Assembly (NCBI GenBank): GCA_014529385.2
Contig: CM043963.1
Coordinates: forward strand, 66,692,895-66,756,894
Reading direction: 5' to 3'
From: Adiantum capillus-veneris
Taxonomy: Eukaryota > Streptophyta > Polypodiopsida > Polypodiales > Pteridaceae
Length of the DNA stretch: 64,000 nucleotides
Each line of letters starts with the position of its first letter. The stretch's first letter is position 1. This document shows, one piece after another, positions 12,836 through 24,019 of this stretch. Both the position numbers and the translations under genes were made by a program. The notes under the pieces are model-generated. The model saw nothing but the letters and a program-made list of their open reading frames with translations. It ran no database searches and had not been told where the DNA came from.

Positions 12836-12847
12836 TGGTATCAGAGC
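12836..12847 (+). other. Copia1 primer binding site
   Basis: tggtatcagagc, complementary to the 3' end of plant initiator tRNA-Met. Confidence 0.9.
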
Positions 12848-15425
12848 TACGGCGGAGAACCACCCGTGCAACCGCTCTCTAACGATCGACTCGAAAGCAC
12901 GAACCTCGGCTATGGCAGCTTGAGCGAGGTGCATTAGATTGGATCGGATCGGCAACAATTGTGAGCAAGAATTGCAAGCTTTGGAAGCTCAGGAGCAAAG
13001 CAGTAGGACTCAGCAAGAGAAGGGGATCTGAGGGAATTCGAGCACCCGAAAATTGCTTGAGGTGCAAAGCATTGCATCGAATTCAGCTTGGTATAATCAG
13101 GCTATCATAAGCCGTGCGCAAAACAAAAGCCGAACAGTAGCTCAAATCGAAGGCTTGAAGGGCATTCGGCAAGTGAATCGAGGTAGCTCGGAGGTCTACT
13201 CATGAAGCATTCAAAGGCTTGAAGCCTTGACAGCCAGAGAATTCAAGGGGGAAGCATCGGGCAGGGCCAGCATAGCAAGTTATGTAGGAGCCAGTTCTTT
13301 CAAGAAATTGAAGCCACTGGCAGGCAAAACACACACACACACACTGTGTGTAGAGAGCTATTGAAGGAAGACAAATGGGGCAAGACACGAAGCTGAACAG
13401 TAGGCAATTGCGGGATTGCAGTTGCAATTGGGGAGCCACAACAAGGTTGAAAGGGGTTGACCAAGCTGCAGTAGACTCGAGGAGTCAGAAATCGACAGTG
13501 AGTACCCTCAGTTGAGTGCAGAGAAATCGGCAACATCGGGCAGTAGGCAGACAAAGAAGCTTGGAAATTGAGAGAGCTTGTAGTCGAAGGCAATCGAGAG
13601 GAAAAACAAAGCCTTGGAAGGCAAGCCGAGCAGCAGAATCCTCGACTGCTGTGAGCAGCAGAAGCCCGGCACCAAGCTTGAGAGCATGCAGTAGAGTTGT
13701 AGCAGAGCGCTAAGCGAACAGAGCCTTTGAAGCTGCAACTGAGTGCAATCGTGCAGACATTGGGTCATTTTGGCATCGAAGGCAATCGAGCAGGATCATG
13801 AGATCCGCAGCAGGTCCAGCATAGGAGGGCGAGGTGGAGGTGCAGCCGAGTACCATATGTCCAATTTCCTCAATGCCGTGAGCAATGCAACACACACACA
13901 CTCACTGTGTGTCTTGTCAGCGCTGTCACAAGCAGTAAAAACAAAAAAAGCAATAAGAAAATCGATTTACTTTTTTTTTGAGCCATACAACTTCTTTGTG
14001 TGCAAGGGGCTATTCCCGCCCAAGGCCCTCGACAACCCAATCATTTCCCGATTACTGCCTTGACCCGGCTTGGACCTAGGTTCAGCAGAGCTACGCGGCT
14101 CGTAAGAATCAAAAAGAGAGAGAGAAAGCTTGAGATAGAGCGGACACATTGTGTTCGGCTACAGGCGGCGACTAAGCCCGGACGGCACCGACATCGGCCC
14201 ATTTCCTCGGCATTTCTCGACACCAAAGACTCTCGCCTGGTGGCGGGAGGCGACATTGGCATCAGTTTTTGACACTGATTTGACAATTTCCTAGGATTTC
14301 TCCTCCATGGCTTCAAGCACCAGCTATTGGCATCATTTTATGACACCATTTCTAGTGCATCGGCTCGGCATTACTTACTCATTGCGGCGGATCTCTGACA
14401 TCTGACCCAGACACCGGGGGTTTCCCCACACGAGCGTGTTCTCGCGATCGACGACCGTGCTTGCGACATGCGCGGGTGAGGTACCTCTATCATAGAAAAG
14501 TGACACCCGGCATCGGCACCGAGTGCACCGATCGCCCTGTACGACACAGTTTACAGATACGACACCTTTGGCGGCTATTCGACTAGCATATTTCTGCCCG
14601 GCGATAGAAATCATCACATAGCAACATCGACACGCAGGTTACAGGCTACAGGGGGTTTTTCAGCCCATTCGCTCACACATTCTCCAAGTTACTAGACACA
14701 GCGCTTTCACAGGTGATTTGGCAGTCATTTTGACAGCAGATTCTCTGCGGACACATGCGTTGACAGATGCATTTTGTTATGAGCACACCTAGTGCTATTG
14801 AGCTCTTTTTAGAGCAGATATCTCCGCAGGGATCACTTTCACTGCATGCAGCGCGGTTTTACTCATGTACATTGAGTTGCGGACACTGCCCGCTGTACTA
14901 CGTGTGGAGCCATTTTTGGGTATTTTGGCAGTTTTTCCCGACCGTTTCTGAGACTCGGACCGGAAGAGCCCTTTCTGAGACTGTGGCTAGTCCATTTGTG
15001 TCTGCATTAACCTTTGGAGGGTCTATAGCGTGAGGTTTTCTTTGAGCTGGGGTGTGCTCGAATGTTGAGACACTTTCGGTGATACAGGTAGCTGGAGTTC
15101 CCCTTTTTGGTACCCTCGCCATAGGATATGTATCTAGACGGTTATTTATGCTTTTGACGCCGAGTTGGCACTCACATAGCAGTTGTTTTGTGCAGTAGAT
15201 GCCCAGTTAGTGCAGTTGGCACATTTATATGCATTTTGAGTTGAGTTTTGACTCCTCATACAAAGGAAACTCTGTCGGATTTACTTCCCGCGAGTCGTGA
15301 CTTCCATAGTTGGAACTTTTGAGTCTATTTCAGTTGAGATTTTACTCCCGATACAAAGGTTACTTTGCCCAAATTTCTACAGCGTCTCGCCATAGTTTGG
15401 CACCTCTCAAACCCTCTTATCAGCG
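12848..15425 (+). other. Copia1 leader, unusually long
   Basis: About 2.6 kb before gag. Open frames in it are short and unlike any family I know. The segment 14,880-15,127 is homologous to the Gypsy1 leader; a motif tacaaaggaaactctgtcgg at about 15,259 is shared with Gypsy1 and Copia3 leaders and has a weaker second copy near 15,350. A short CA/GT palindrome lies at about 13,328-13,350. Confidence 0.75.
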
Positions 15426-18400
15426 ATGGCTTCTTCTTCAGAAAAGGAGGAGTATTTCATTCGGAAGTTTGATGGCAGCAACTTCACCATGTGGAAAGAG
15501 CGCATGAAAGATGTTTTGATAAACAAAGGCCTCTCAGAACCGTTGAAAGAGCGCAGAGAGGATGATGATTATACACAAGCTCAATGGGAGCTTTTGGATG
15601 CAAAAGCCATGGCTACGATACGTCTACATCTAGCCGAGTCAGTCTTCTTCACTATCATCGGGAAGAAAACAACCAAGGAACTTTGGGATAGCTTATGTTC
15701 AACATGGGAGAGCAAAAGTGCATCCAACAAAGTGTTTCTCATGAAAAAGCTTATGAAGCTCAACATGAAAGAAGGTAGCACAGTTTCCAGTCATTTAAAT
15801 GAGTTCAACTCCTTGTTCAGTCAGCTGACATCTCAGGGCTTTAAGGAGTTTGACGATGAACTCAAGTCTATCTTCTTATTATGCTCTCTACCCAGTTCAT
15901 GGGATATCTTTTGCACAACCATTAGCAATTCGGCTCCGAATGGCAAGTTAGAATTCAATGCTGTCACACATGCGTTGCTCACTGAAGAGATTCGTCGTAA
16001 ATCTCTCGATAATGCTAGTCATGGAGATGCATATATGGCTGGCAGTTCAACAAAGGCAAGAGGCCGTGACAGGAACAAATACAAAAGCAAAAGTAGAGAG
16101 CGGAATCCTCGTAGTCCTAGCAGACACAGGAACCAAAGTAGAGACCGCAATACCAGAAATGTCGAGTGTTACTATTGCCACAAGAAGGGTCATTACAAAA
16201 AGGATTGTCGCAGTTTCCTAAGAGATCAGAAAAACATGCAAAAGGATAATTCTGGCAAAGACAAAAGTACAGTAAAGATTGAGGAGCTCAATATTGTTGA
16301 GTCTCCCATGCCTACCACTGCAGTAGAAGATGCTCCTCCTCCAGTGATGCTCATTATGCCCACAGAGATTCATGCCGGGGTGACAACAGATGCCTCCGAT
16401 GTTCTCATTTTCACTTCAGATCTCACTCCAGATGCTTTGGTTGCACAGGATGAGGGTTCTGCACAGAATTGGATCCTTGATTCTGGTGCAAGTTTTCATG
16501 TCACACCGCATAGAGAGTGGTTTTCCTCTTATGCACCCATGCATGGAATAGTCAAGCTTGGTGATTCCTATGAGCTTGACATTATTGGCATTGGTGATGT
16601 GAAACTTTAGATGCATAATGGCACTACTTTTGTGCTGCAGAATGTCAGACATATGCCCAAGCTTACGAAAAGCTTGCTTTCTATAGGGCAATTGGATGAT
16701 CTTGGCTACACTACAGTTTTTGGTAATCGTTCTTGGATGATCCGCAAGAACAACCTTATCATGATGAAAGGCAATAAAAACGGATCCCTATAATCTTTGT
16801 TTGTTTTTAGTGTTGACGAACACTCTATCTATGTTGCCGAGCTGCCGTCTCCTGAGTTGTGGCATAGCCGGCTAGGGCATATTAGTCAAAAGGGAATGAA
16901 AACACTTCAGCATTTTGGCTACTTACCTGTGTTAGATTACACGGACTTTCCATTGTGTGAGCATTGTCTATATGGAAAACAGACTAGATTGACATCTTCG
17001 CCATTGAATAAGAAACTAGGCGAACCTCTAGACTTGGTGCACAGTGATTTGTGTGGTCCAATGCCACATAAAACTCTAGGGGGAGCGAACTACTTTCTCA
17101 CATTCATAGATGATTCCACCAGAAAGGTGTGGGTGTATCTCCTTAAGCGTAAGGAAGAAGTCTTTTCGACATTCCAAAAATTCCTCGCCATGGTTGAGAA
17201 CCAATCAGGAACAAAGCTCAAAGCTTTTCGCACGGACAATGGTGGAGAATACGTCTCCACAGAGTTCAAGGATTTTTGCAATAGAAGAGGCATTCGGCGG
17301 CAGTTTACTGCTCCATACACACCTGCACAAAATGGGATAGCTGAAAGAATGAATCGTACGATTCAAGAGTGAGTTGTCTCTATGATGTCTATGGCGAAGC
17401 TTACTCCAGAGTTTTGGGGGGAAGCTGTTCTGACAGCAGTGCGCATCATCAACAGGTCACCTAGTTCTCCTTTGAATTTCAAAATTCCAGAGGAATTATG
17501 GACTGGAAAAAGGCCAAGCTATGAGCATTTACGTGTATTTGGATGTGAGGCATATGCACATGTGCCCAAAGAACTTCATCGGAAGTTGGATCCCAGATCA
17601 CACAAATGCATCTTTATTGGCTATGGTGCAAACGGAGAGATGGGCTATCGTCTCTGGCACCCAGAATCAAACAAAGTAATTCGTAGCTCACATGTGATTT
17701 TCAATGAATCAAAAATGCACAAGAAGCCCATCAAAGATGTTGAGTACAGACGTGTTCGTTTTGAGGATGTAGCCTCCGAACCAACTCAGTTCAGTAGTGT
17801 TGCACCCACTCCTCAAGTGCAAGACACTACTATTGCTCCGGAGAGAGCGGAGTCCAGCAGTCAGGCACTGAGACGCTCTGAGAGAGTATCACGTGCGCCC
17901 GAGCGGTTTGAGCCGGGTATACACCACATTTTGGTCACTGACAGTGGAGAGCCAACCTGCTACAAAGAAGCTATACAAATGAAGGATAGCTTTAAGTGGG
18001 AGCAGGCTATGCAATTAGAATACAATTCGATTGTGGCTAATGAGACATGGGATTTGGTTGAATTACCAAAAGGCAAAAATGCTTTACCTTGCAAGTGGGT
18101 ATACAAGAAGAAGTATACAGCGGAAGATCTCGAGCCTAGATACAAGGCTCGTCTAGTTGCCAAGGGTTTCAAGCAGAAAAAAGGTGTGGATTTTGATGAG
18201 ATTTTCTCTCCAGTAGTCAAGATTACTACACTTCGCACCGTGCTTGGCTTGGTTGCTATCCAGGACATGGAACTTGTCCAAATGGATGTGAACACAGCAT
18301 TTCTTCAGGGGGATCTAGATGAAGATGTCTACATGAAACAACCAGAGGGCTTCGTAAGTGAAACCCAAAAATCCGCGAGGACCGAATTGGTTTGTAGACT

Positions 18401-19510
18401 TAAAAAGGCACTCTATGGCCTCAAGCAAGGTTCAAGGCAATGGTATCAAAAATTCGACAAATTCATGCAGTCTCAGGGTTACATTAGAAGTCAAGAGGAT
18501 CACTGCTTATACACAAAAAGGTTGAACGATGGTTCTTTAATCATCTTGATCTTGTATGTAGATGATATGCTTATCGCAGGCAAATCCATTGATGAAATCA
18601 ATCAGTTGAAAAAGATGCTAAACACTCAGTTCTCCATGAAGGATTTGGGAGATGCCAATCACTTTCTTGGTATGCACATCAAGAGAGACAGGCAACATGG
18701 AATTCTTGAATTATCTCAAGAAAAGTACATTCACAAAGTCTTGCAACATTTTAGTATGTAGGGGGGGGAGTCATTGAGTACCCCAATGCAAGCATACTCC
18801 AAACTTAGCAAGGAAGACTCTCCCAAGACAGTGGCTAAGAAAGAGGAAATGGTGAAGGTACCATATTCTTCAGCAGTTGGCAGTTTGATGTACGCTATGG
18901 TAGCCATAGACCAGACATTGCACATGCAGTGGGAGTGGTTAGTAGGTACATGGCAAACCCTGGCAAGAAGCATTGGGAAGCAGTGAAGAAAACCCTCAGA
19001 TATTTGAAAGGTACAGCTAGCAAGTGTTTACGCTTCGGAAACAGTGATGCATCTATTGTAGGTTACACGGATGCGGATTATGCGGGTTGCGTGGATCGTA
19101 GAAGATCCACATCTGGCTATGTGTTCATGTTTGCTGGAGTAGCTATCTCTTGGAGATCGTGTCTCCAAGATTGCACGTCTTCATCTACCACTGAGGCAGA
19201 ATATGTTGCTGCGTCTGACGCCAGCAAGGAAGCCATATGGTTGGCTCGTCTAGTGGGAGATTTGGGCATTCACGAGGTTCTAGTACTACATTGTGATAGT
19301 CAAAGTGCCATTGCTTTGGCAAAGAATCCAGTGTTTCACTCAAAGTCGAAACACATAGAGGTCAGATACCATGTCATACGAGATGCATTGGCTGGCAAGC
19401 GTATCGAGCTTGTCAAGGTTCACACTGACGACAACCCCGCAGATGCTCTCACAAAGAGCCTAGCCTCGGAGCGATTTACACATTGTATAGAACTTATGGG
19501 TGTAGGATGA
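15426..19510 (+). pseudogene. Copia1 gag-pol coding region
   Basis: Copia order: gag of the UBN2 type (15,430-16,000, FDGSNFTMWKERM), CCHC knuckle (16,168-16,209), a basic Arg-Ser-rich stretch, protease (about 16,460-16,620, WILDSGAS), GAG-pre-integrase (about 16,860-17,000, HSRLGH), integrase (about 17,030-17,640, with LVHSDLCGP and ERMNRTIQE), reverse transcriptase (about 18,030-18,750, QMDV and YVDD at about 18,555), and RNase H (about 19,060-19,400, TDADYAG, TEAEY, KHIEVRYH). Integrase before RT confirms Ty1/copia. The order and motifs resemble the Tork/TAR branch, but the lineage is uncertain. A fossil with about five breaks. Confidence 0.88.
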
Positions 19511-19589
19511 AGCCTCAGCAATGCTTCATCAATTTTGTATAGACTATACTAATGCCACTATTGGCCACCATGACCTTCAAGTGGGAGGT

Positions 19590-19797
19590 TGTTGGGGTGT
19601 AGGCCAAGTGGCCGTGGAAAACCACCCTTATACACTTGCTTTCCCCTATTCAATATAGGGAGAGAAAGAGGAAGAGTTGACTTCTTCTCTTTCTTCTCCA
19701 CTAACCCACACAGTGGCTGTCTGTGGATCATCCCCTTCCCCATTCTCTTCTTCCCTTCTCTTGCACACACTCCGTACACGCACATGCGCACTCATCA
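19590..19797 (+). repeat. Copia1 3' LTR
   Basis: Pairs with 12626-12833; preceded by the purine-rich aagtgggaggt. Copia2 begins one base after its end. Confidence 0.92.
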
Positions 19798-19798
19798 A

Positions 19799-20072
19799 TG
19801 TTGGGTCCAAGCCCTTGTCGGCCAGCCCGTGGGAAAGCCTCCTATGGCATGCAGATGCTTTTAATTATGAGCCACTCCACAAGTGGAGTTTGCATGGTTA
19901 GTTTAGCCTATATATGTAAAAGGTTACACATCAATCAAAATAGAGAAGAAGAATAGCGTGCAATTTTTGTTCAAGCTGAGTCGACTCTCTCTCTCTCTCT
20001 CTCGCCTTCTGCTGTGCTACCTCCACGCCATGGCGACCCACCTCCTGCATCCTCCATAGCCTCGTTCCAACA
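19799..20072 (+). repeat. Copia2 5' LTR
   Basis: 274 bp, tgttgggtcc...ttccaaca, with a CT tract near 19,985-20,003. Confidence 0.92.
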
Positions 20073-20074
20073 AC

Positions 20075-20086
20075 TGGTATCAGAGC
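20075..20086 (+). other. Copia2 primer binding site
   Basis: tggtatcagagc, initiator tRNA-Met type, two bases after the LTR. Confidence 0.9.
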
Positions 20087-20727
20087 TTTGGCAAAGCTCG
20101 CCTCGGCTTGAGTCGGCGAATCGGCGCGGGAGCAACCCCTTATGAAGAGAATTGGGAGCTATCGACCTGCGTCAAACTGCTCAGAACCGGCATCAACGGA
20201 TTCACCCAGGCTTGCTGGAGACATATCGTCTCTTGACCAACTGCCAATTCGGCTTCTACCGCGCATACTGAGCAGTTCTCTGTTGCTCGACGTCGCCTGC
20301 GCCATTACTGTATTACAGAAGGTCTTTTTTTGTGTGAATATTTTCACACTTATTTCAACTGGCCACCTAGTTACTATTTCAAGCAAGGTACTCTTCCCAC
20401 CTCGAGTATCCTTGACCCTAGAATACAACACTTAGCATTAAAAAGTCGGATGCTCGTCAATGCTCATAGTCATAGCAGATAGACAGGTGTTTTTTGAAGG
20501 CTTACATAACAGTAAAATTTCCAAAATTGACAGCATCTTGGAAAGTTTTTTATTCAGAGCTTATAAACCCCAATTTGGATGGCAACAAACACAAAGTGGT
20601 CTTCAACGTTATAACTCTAAAAGCTGGTGAGAGCGTAGCATCATATCAAAAGGACGCTCGTTTTTAGCTATACGTGCAATAACCAACAACGACCACCCTC
20701 GTTACCAAGCTTCTTAAAGACTTCAAT

Positions 20728-21627
20728 ATGACATCAAAAGTCGACAAGTTCAATGGATCGGGCTTTCATACTTGGCAGATCAAAGTCAAAGGTTATCTGA
20801 TGCGGAAAAATCTTTGGAATGTGGTCAAGCCTCTTGCAGCCGACGAATCCGGCACATCCGCTGCAGTTACAAGGGCACTATCTGCTGAGCTACAGAGGAA
20901 AGACGAACAAGCTTTTGGTATTATCCTAACCTCCTTAGAAGATGATTTTATTCATTATTTGGATGATGTCGATTCTTCAAGTGCTGCTTGGATAGAGTTA
21001 GAGAAGTTGTTTGGTGCCAAAGCAAAGTATTCAAAAATGAGTTTAAAAATGGAATTATATTCCATCCGTATGCGTGAAGATGAAAATATTGCAGCTTTAG
21101 CCAATAGACTGAAGAGTATTAGAACTCAACTTGTTTATGTCGAAGCTTCAGTACCAAAAGAAGATCTCATAGCCATTTTGTTGAAAAGTTTGACTGACAA
21201 ATTTCATCAGATTGTTACTGTTTTAAAAGAGAAAGATCCGCTACCCTCCTTGGATGGTATCATCAATTCATTGCAGGAAGAAGAACGCAGGGTACCTAGT
21301 ACCAATTCTACTATTATTCCCAGGGCATATACAGTCTCGAATGCTGTGTCACCCACCAGTTCTTCTGATACTTCCAGTGCATATGCAGTCACTAAATGTG
21401 CTGCTACAGCAGCTTCATCTCGACCATTCAATGGAACCAGAACTTGTGCCATTTGTGGGCGCAACAATCATCAGACGAAAGACTGCTTCAAGAAGAATCC
21501 TTGTGTTCACTGTGGTAAAATAAATCATCCGTCAAATAAGTGCTTTCAAAAGGGTAAAACTCAAATTCATGTGGTTGAGGGAGACACTGAATCTCCAATA
21601 TATTCCGTTGATGAGGAAATTTATTAG
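20728..21627 (+). CDS. Copia-type gag protein of Copia2, 299 aa
   Basis: Single uninterrupted frame. Residues 1-40 resemble the DUF4219-like start of copia gags (KFNGSGFHTWQIKVK), residues about 60-185 the UBN2 gag core, then a Ser/Thr/Ala-rich linker and two CCHC knuckles at 240-253 (CAICGRNNHQTKDC) and 259-272 (CVHCGKINHPSNKC). Two knuckles would bind the element's RNA in the particle. The first ATG in frame with the conserved start was chosen; a long leader precedes it. The frame ends soon after the second knuckle, before any protease motif. It is a structural protein only, consistent with a gag-supplying or parasitic non-autonomous element. Confidence 0.85.
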   Translation: MTSKVDKFNGSGFHTWQIKVKGYLMRKNLWNVVKPLAADESGTSAAVTRALSAELQRKDEQAFGIILTSLEDDFIHYLDDVDSSSAAWIELEKLFGAKAKYSKMSLKMELYSIRMREDENIAALANRLKSIRTQLVYVEASVPKEDLIAILLKSLTDKFHQIVTVLKEKDPLPSLDGIINSLQEEERRVPSTNSTIIPRAYTVSNAVSPTSSSDTSSAYAVTKCAATAASSRPFNGTRTCAICGRNNHQTKDCFKKNPCVHCGKINHPSNKCFQKGKTQIHVVEGDTESPIYSVDEEIY

Positions 21628-21993
21628 ATCAAATCTTTTCATGTTATTTAGTCAAAATAAATTGTACGGGCTATAGACACTGCCACCCATAAGTGGTAAG
21701 ACCTCCCAATTTATCAGTTTTTTGTTCTCAAGTACCATTTTGTCCGCTCCTCATGAAGTTACTGGGTACACCTTAAACCCAAGGTTTGGCAGTGAACCAA
21801 AAACTCCACTTTTGGTAGCTAATGTTTTGACCTACACCCTATCTGTTCAAGGGGGGGTTACTCACCTAGCACCAGGTTTTGGATAAACCAAAAATCCTTG
21901 GTTGTGAGAGAACCTAAAACTCACGGTTGACGAGTACACCAAAAACTCGAGGTATCATGAGTTGCTTGTCCAATTCGGGCTTGAGGGGGGGAT
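21628..21993 (+). other. Copia2 3' untranslated region with hairpins and polypurine tract
   Basis: Contains three short inverted repeats built on the theme accaaaaa-ctc-ttttggt (21,775-21,787; 21,796-21,816; 21,886-21,903) and further decayed variants to about 21,950. The tract cttgagggggggat leads into the 3' LTR. No pol remnant recognised. Confidence 0.65.
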
Positions 21994-22263
21994 TGTTGGG
22001 TCCAAGCCCTTGTCGGCCAGCCCGTGGGAAAGCCTCCTATGGCATGCAGATGCTTTTAGTTATGAGCCACTCCACAAGTGGAATTTGCATGGTTAGTTTA
22101 GCCTATATATGTAAAAGGTTACACATCAATCAAAATAGAGAAGAAGAATAGCGTGCAATTTTTGTTCAAGCTGAGTTGACTCTCTCTCTCTCTCGCCTTC
22201 TGCTGTGCTACCTCCACGCCATGGCGACCCACCACCTGCATCCTCCATAGCCTCGTTCCAACA
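21994..22263 (+). repeat. Copia2 3' LTR
   Basis: 270 bp, nearly identical to 19799-20072. Confidence 0.92.
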
Positions 22264-22272
22264 GTCACTTGC

Positions 22273-22460
22273 CGTGCCAGCGTAGCACTTCACTCTAGGA
22301 GATGCATCTGCACGTGATATCTCGCTTTCTATCTCTCTCTGTTTGCATACGTCGTGGTTATGTGCTATGGGAATCACCAGGTATGCATATTTTTCCTTTT
22401 ATGCTAGATATTGTGTTATCTTGGGTTTTTTGCAGGGCAGCAATGTTTCCGTTTGTAGCA
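22273..22460 (+). repeat. TRIM 3' LTR, last piece (188 bp)
   Basis: Matches the end of 3003-3475 (cgtagcac...tttgtag). Ends gtagca, followed by cttt, the right target duplication of the TRIM. Confidence 0.88.
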
Positions 22461-22650
22461 CTTTTATACCTAGGGATTCCTAAATGCCTAGCAGCTTGCT
22501 CACATGTGCCTTTACAAATATCATGATAGAATTACATCAACTTGCTACTCTAGAATCAAGATTTACACTATCTCGCATAACAAAGTACAACTGTGGTATC
22601 CGACTAAGTGTTTGGCTAGGTGGCTGCCCGTATAGTAAATCCAATTAACA
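22461..22650 (-). repeat. Candidate old gypsy LTR, U3 side
   Basis: Minus strand: begins TGTTAATTGG at 22650 and reaches a TATAAAAG box just before the TRIM insertion at 22461. At 22651 a C-rich tract (ttccccccttcct), a purine tract on the minus strand, abuts it. Read with 2311-3002 as one LTR, about 880 bases. See that entry for the doubts. Confidence 0.4.
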
Positions 22651-23736
22651 TTCCCCCCTTCCTAGCTTGTGTCCTTCCTTGACATGACCATGTGAAATCT
22701 TGATGTTAGAGTTGTCTTCAGCTTTGTCTTTAAGGTTGGTCTTTAGCTCGATATGCTTTGTTGTTGAGGACGCTCCCTTCTTCCTTGAGTGATTCATATC
22801 TGTTGTGTTGTTGTTGATCGATGAGTCAGGCTTTGATTGTCACAATAACTTTGTATATTTTTATGTTTTCTCCTATTTTTGTGGCCACTTTTGGCAATGA
22901 GTTTCTGTTGCCTTCTATTGTGGGAATTGAGTTGCTTGTGACATCAAAGGATATCACAATAGCCTCCACATTTCTAAGAAGCATTTTCAATGTGGAAGAT
23001 TCTTCACTCATACCTAATCTTTCTCAGTGCATGAGTGTCTTTTGGACTTCTTCACTTTCCTAGACTTTAAATACTTAGACTTTGACTCGTATGCTCATCT
23101 ATACCAACATGAAAGTGACAGAACATTAATATGCTCAACTCTTCCAGGTTGAGTAGTACTTAGAATGGCTAAGATGCTTAGACCACATAAAATATTACAT
23201 GAAGCTTTGAGACTAATGCCTCGCTCATTTAGTGGCTTAACTAGCCGACTTTGACTCCAATGCCATATATTTTTAATGGAGACTTAGACGTACTTGTTCA
23301 AGTCAAAAAACCCAATTCCATAGGTTCTTGAGATTTAGGTCTCTTTCATTGATTTGTTCTTTGGATGCCACCATTTTGTCTAGTAGATTGGCATACTTTT
23401 GTTCCTCTTGATTGTCTGTCGTATGTTGAAACTACTTTTGGAAATAGGTCCTACAATTTTAGTAGGGACTAATGGAGACTTTGCTTTATCTCCCGTGAGC
23501 AGCGATTGTTATTTTTTGTGGGTGCTTTATGTTTGCGTTTCCAATAAAAAAATTTGAACCCACCTTGTTGTTGGTCTATGTGTGACTGTCTTTTGTATTT
23601 GCTCCTTTTGCTTGATGACACAATGGACACTAGGCTTTGGTATCCATATCTAATGATTATCATTGTAAAACCCTTGCCTCTACACTAGAAGACAAGGTAT
23701 CCATATTGAGCTTAGATTCTATAAGCAAGTGGTTTT
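22651..23736 (-). pseudogene. Strongly decayed gypsy pol 3' part (probably Gypsy2)
   Basis: Directly left of Copia3 the minus strand shows faint integrase-like wording (about 23,590-23,660) where the integrase of Gypsy2, cut by Copia3 at 29,284, should go on. Further left are faint hints of the integrase tail. No open frame of note. Together with the polypurine-like tract at 22,651-22,663 this suggests the 3' end of the same old element. A fossil with very many breaks. Confidence 0.45.
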
Positions 23737-23930
23737 TGAAGGAGTACGAGCGGAAGTGCGATGCGAGAGAGAGAATGCGAGAAGAAGAGCACGACGATAT
23801 GGTGAACTCGCTCTACTGTAATGTGTAGAGCATAGTGAGTTCTTATTAGGTTTTTAAAAAAGAATATGTGTACATACTTGACGGCCCGCCCACTTACCTC
23901 GGCGACCACATTGGGATTTATACCCCAACA
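23737..23930 (-). repeat. Copia3 3' LTR
   Basis: 194 bp, pairs with 29092-29283. Confidence 0.9.
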
Positions 23931-24019
23931 ACCTCCCACTTAAAGTCCAATCTGGTACTTTAAGTGTGAGAGAAGCTACTATACAAGCTAATATACAAGA
24001 GATGTAGAGAAGTGATGTA

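Larger units (their letters stand above)
12626..19797 (+). mobile_element. Copia1: Ty1/copia retrotransposon
   Basis: LTRs of 208 bp at 12626-12833 and 19590-19797 (tgttggggtg...ctcatca), primer site TGGTATCAGAGC at 12836-12847, a 2.6-kb leader, gag-pol at 15426-19510 and a purine-rich tract before 19590. The left flank is ctcgc (12621-12625); the matching right flank cttgc (22268-22272) now lies beyond Copia2, which inserted in the last bases of the 3' LTR. By eye about 5 of 208 LTR positions differ, so it is fairly young. A fossil with about five breaks in the coding region. It shares its LTR start and polypurine tract with Copia3, so the two are sister families. Confidence 0.93.
19799..22263 (+). 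mobile_element. Copia2: gag-only LTR retrotransposon (TR-GAG type)
   Basis: 2465 bp: LTRs at 19799-20072 and 21994-22263, primer site 20075-20086, one open gag frame at 20728-21627, and a G-rich polypurine tract at 21981-21993. There is no protease, integrase or RT, and no space for them, so it depended on an autonomous copia partner. The LTRs differ by about four substitutions and a CT-repeat length change, making it the youngest insertion in the pile. Flanks atcaa and gtcac fit a target duplication that has changed once on each side. It looks whole as a non-autonomous element. Confidence 0.9.
3003..22460 (+). mobile_element. TRIM element (terminal-repeat retrotransposon in miniature), split by later insertions
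   Basis: Two LTRs of 473 and 472 bases enclose only 124 bases, giving about 1.07 kb without the later insertions. The interior holds a primer site (3477-3489) and a polypurine tract (3588-3599) but no room for genes, which defines a TRIM. The 5' LTR is 3003-3475. The 3' LTR lies in pieces at 3600-3798, 12541-12625 and 22273-22460, separated by Gypsy1 and by Copia1 with Copia2. Flanks give a TSD of acttt before 3003 and (a)cttt after the end at 22460. Being non-coding, it must have moved with proteins of an autonomous element. The LTRs differ by visibly more than those of Gypsy1 or Copia1, so it is older, as the nesting requires. Confidence 0.85.

Noticed and set aside
11328-12960. Frames of 60-118 codons inside the Gypsy1 and Copia1 LTRs
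   Set aside because: Copies of them occur in the partner LTRs on either side; LTRs of these families do not code for proteins.
12840-15425. Several frames of 60-106 codons on both strands before Copia1 gag
   Set aside because: Mutually overlapping, no family resemblance, and located in the element's leader.
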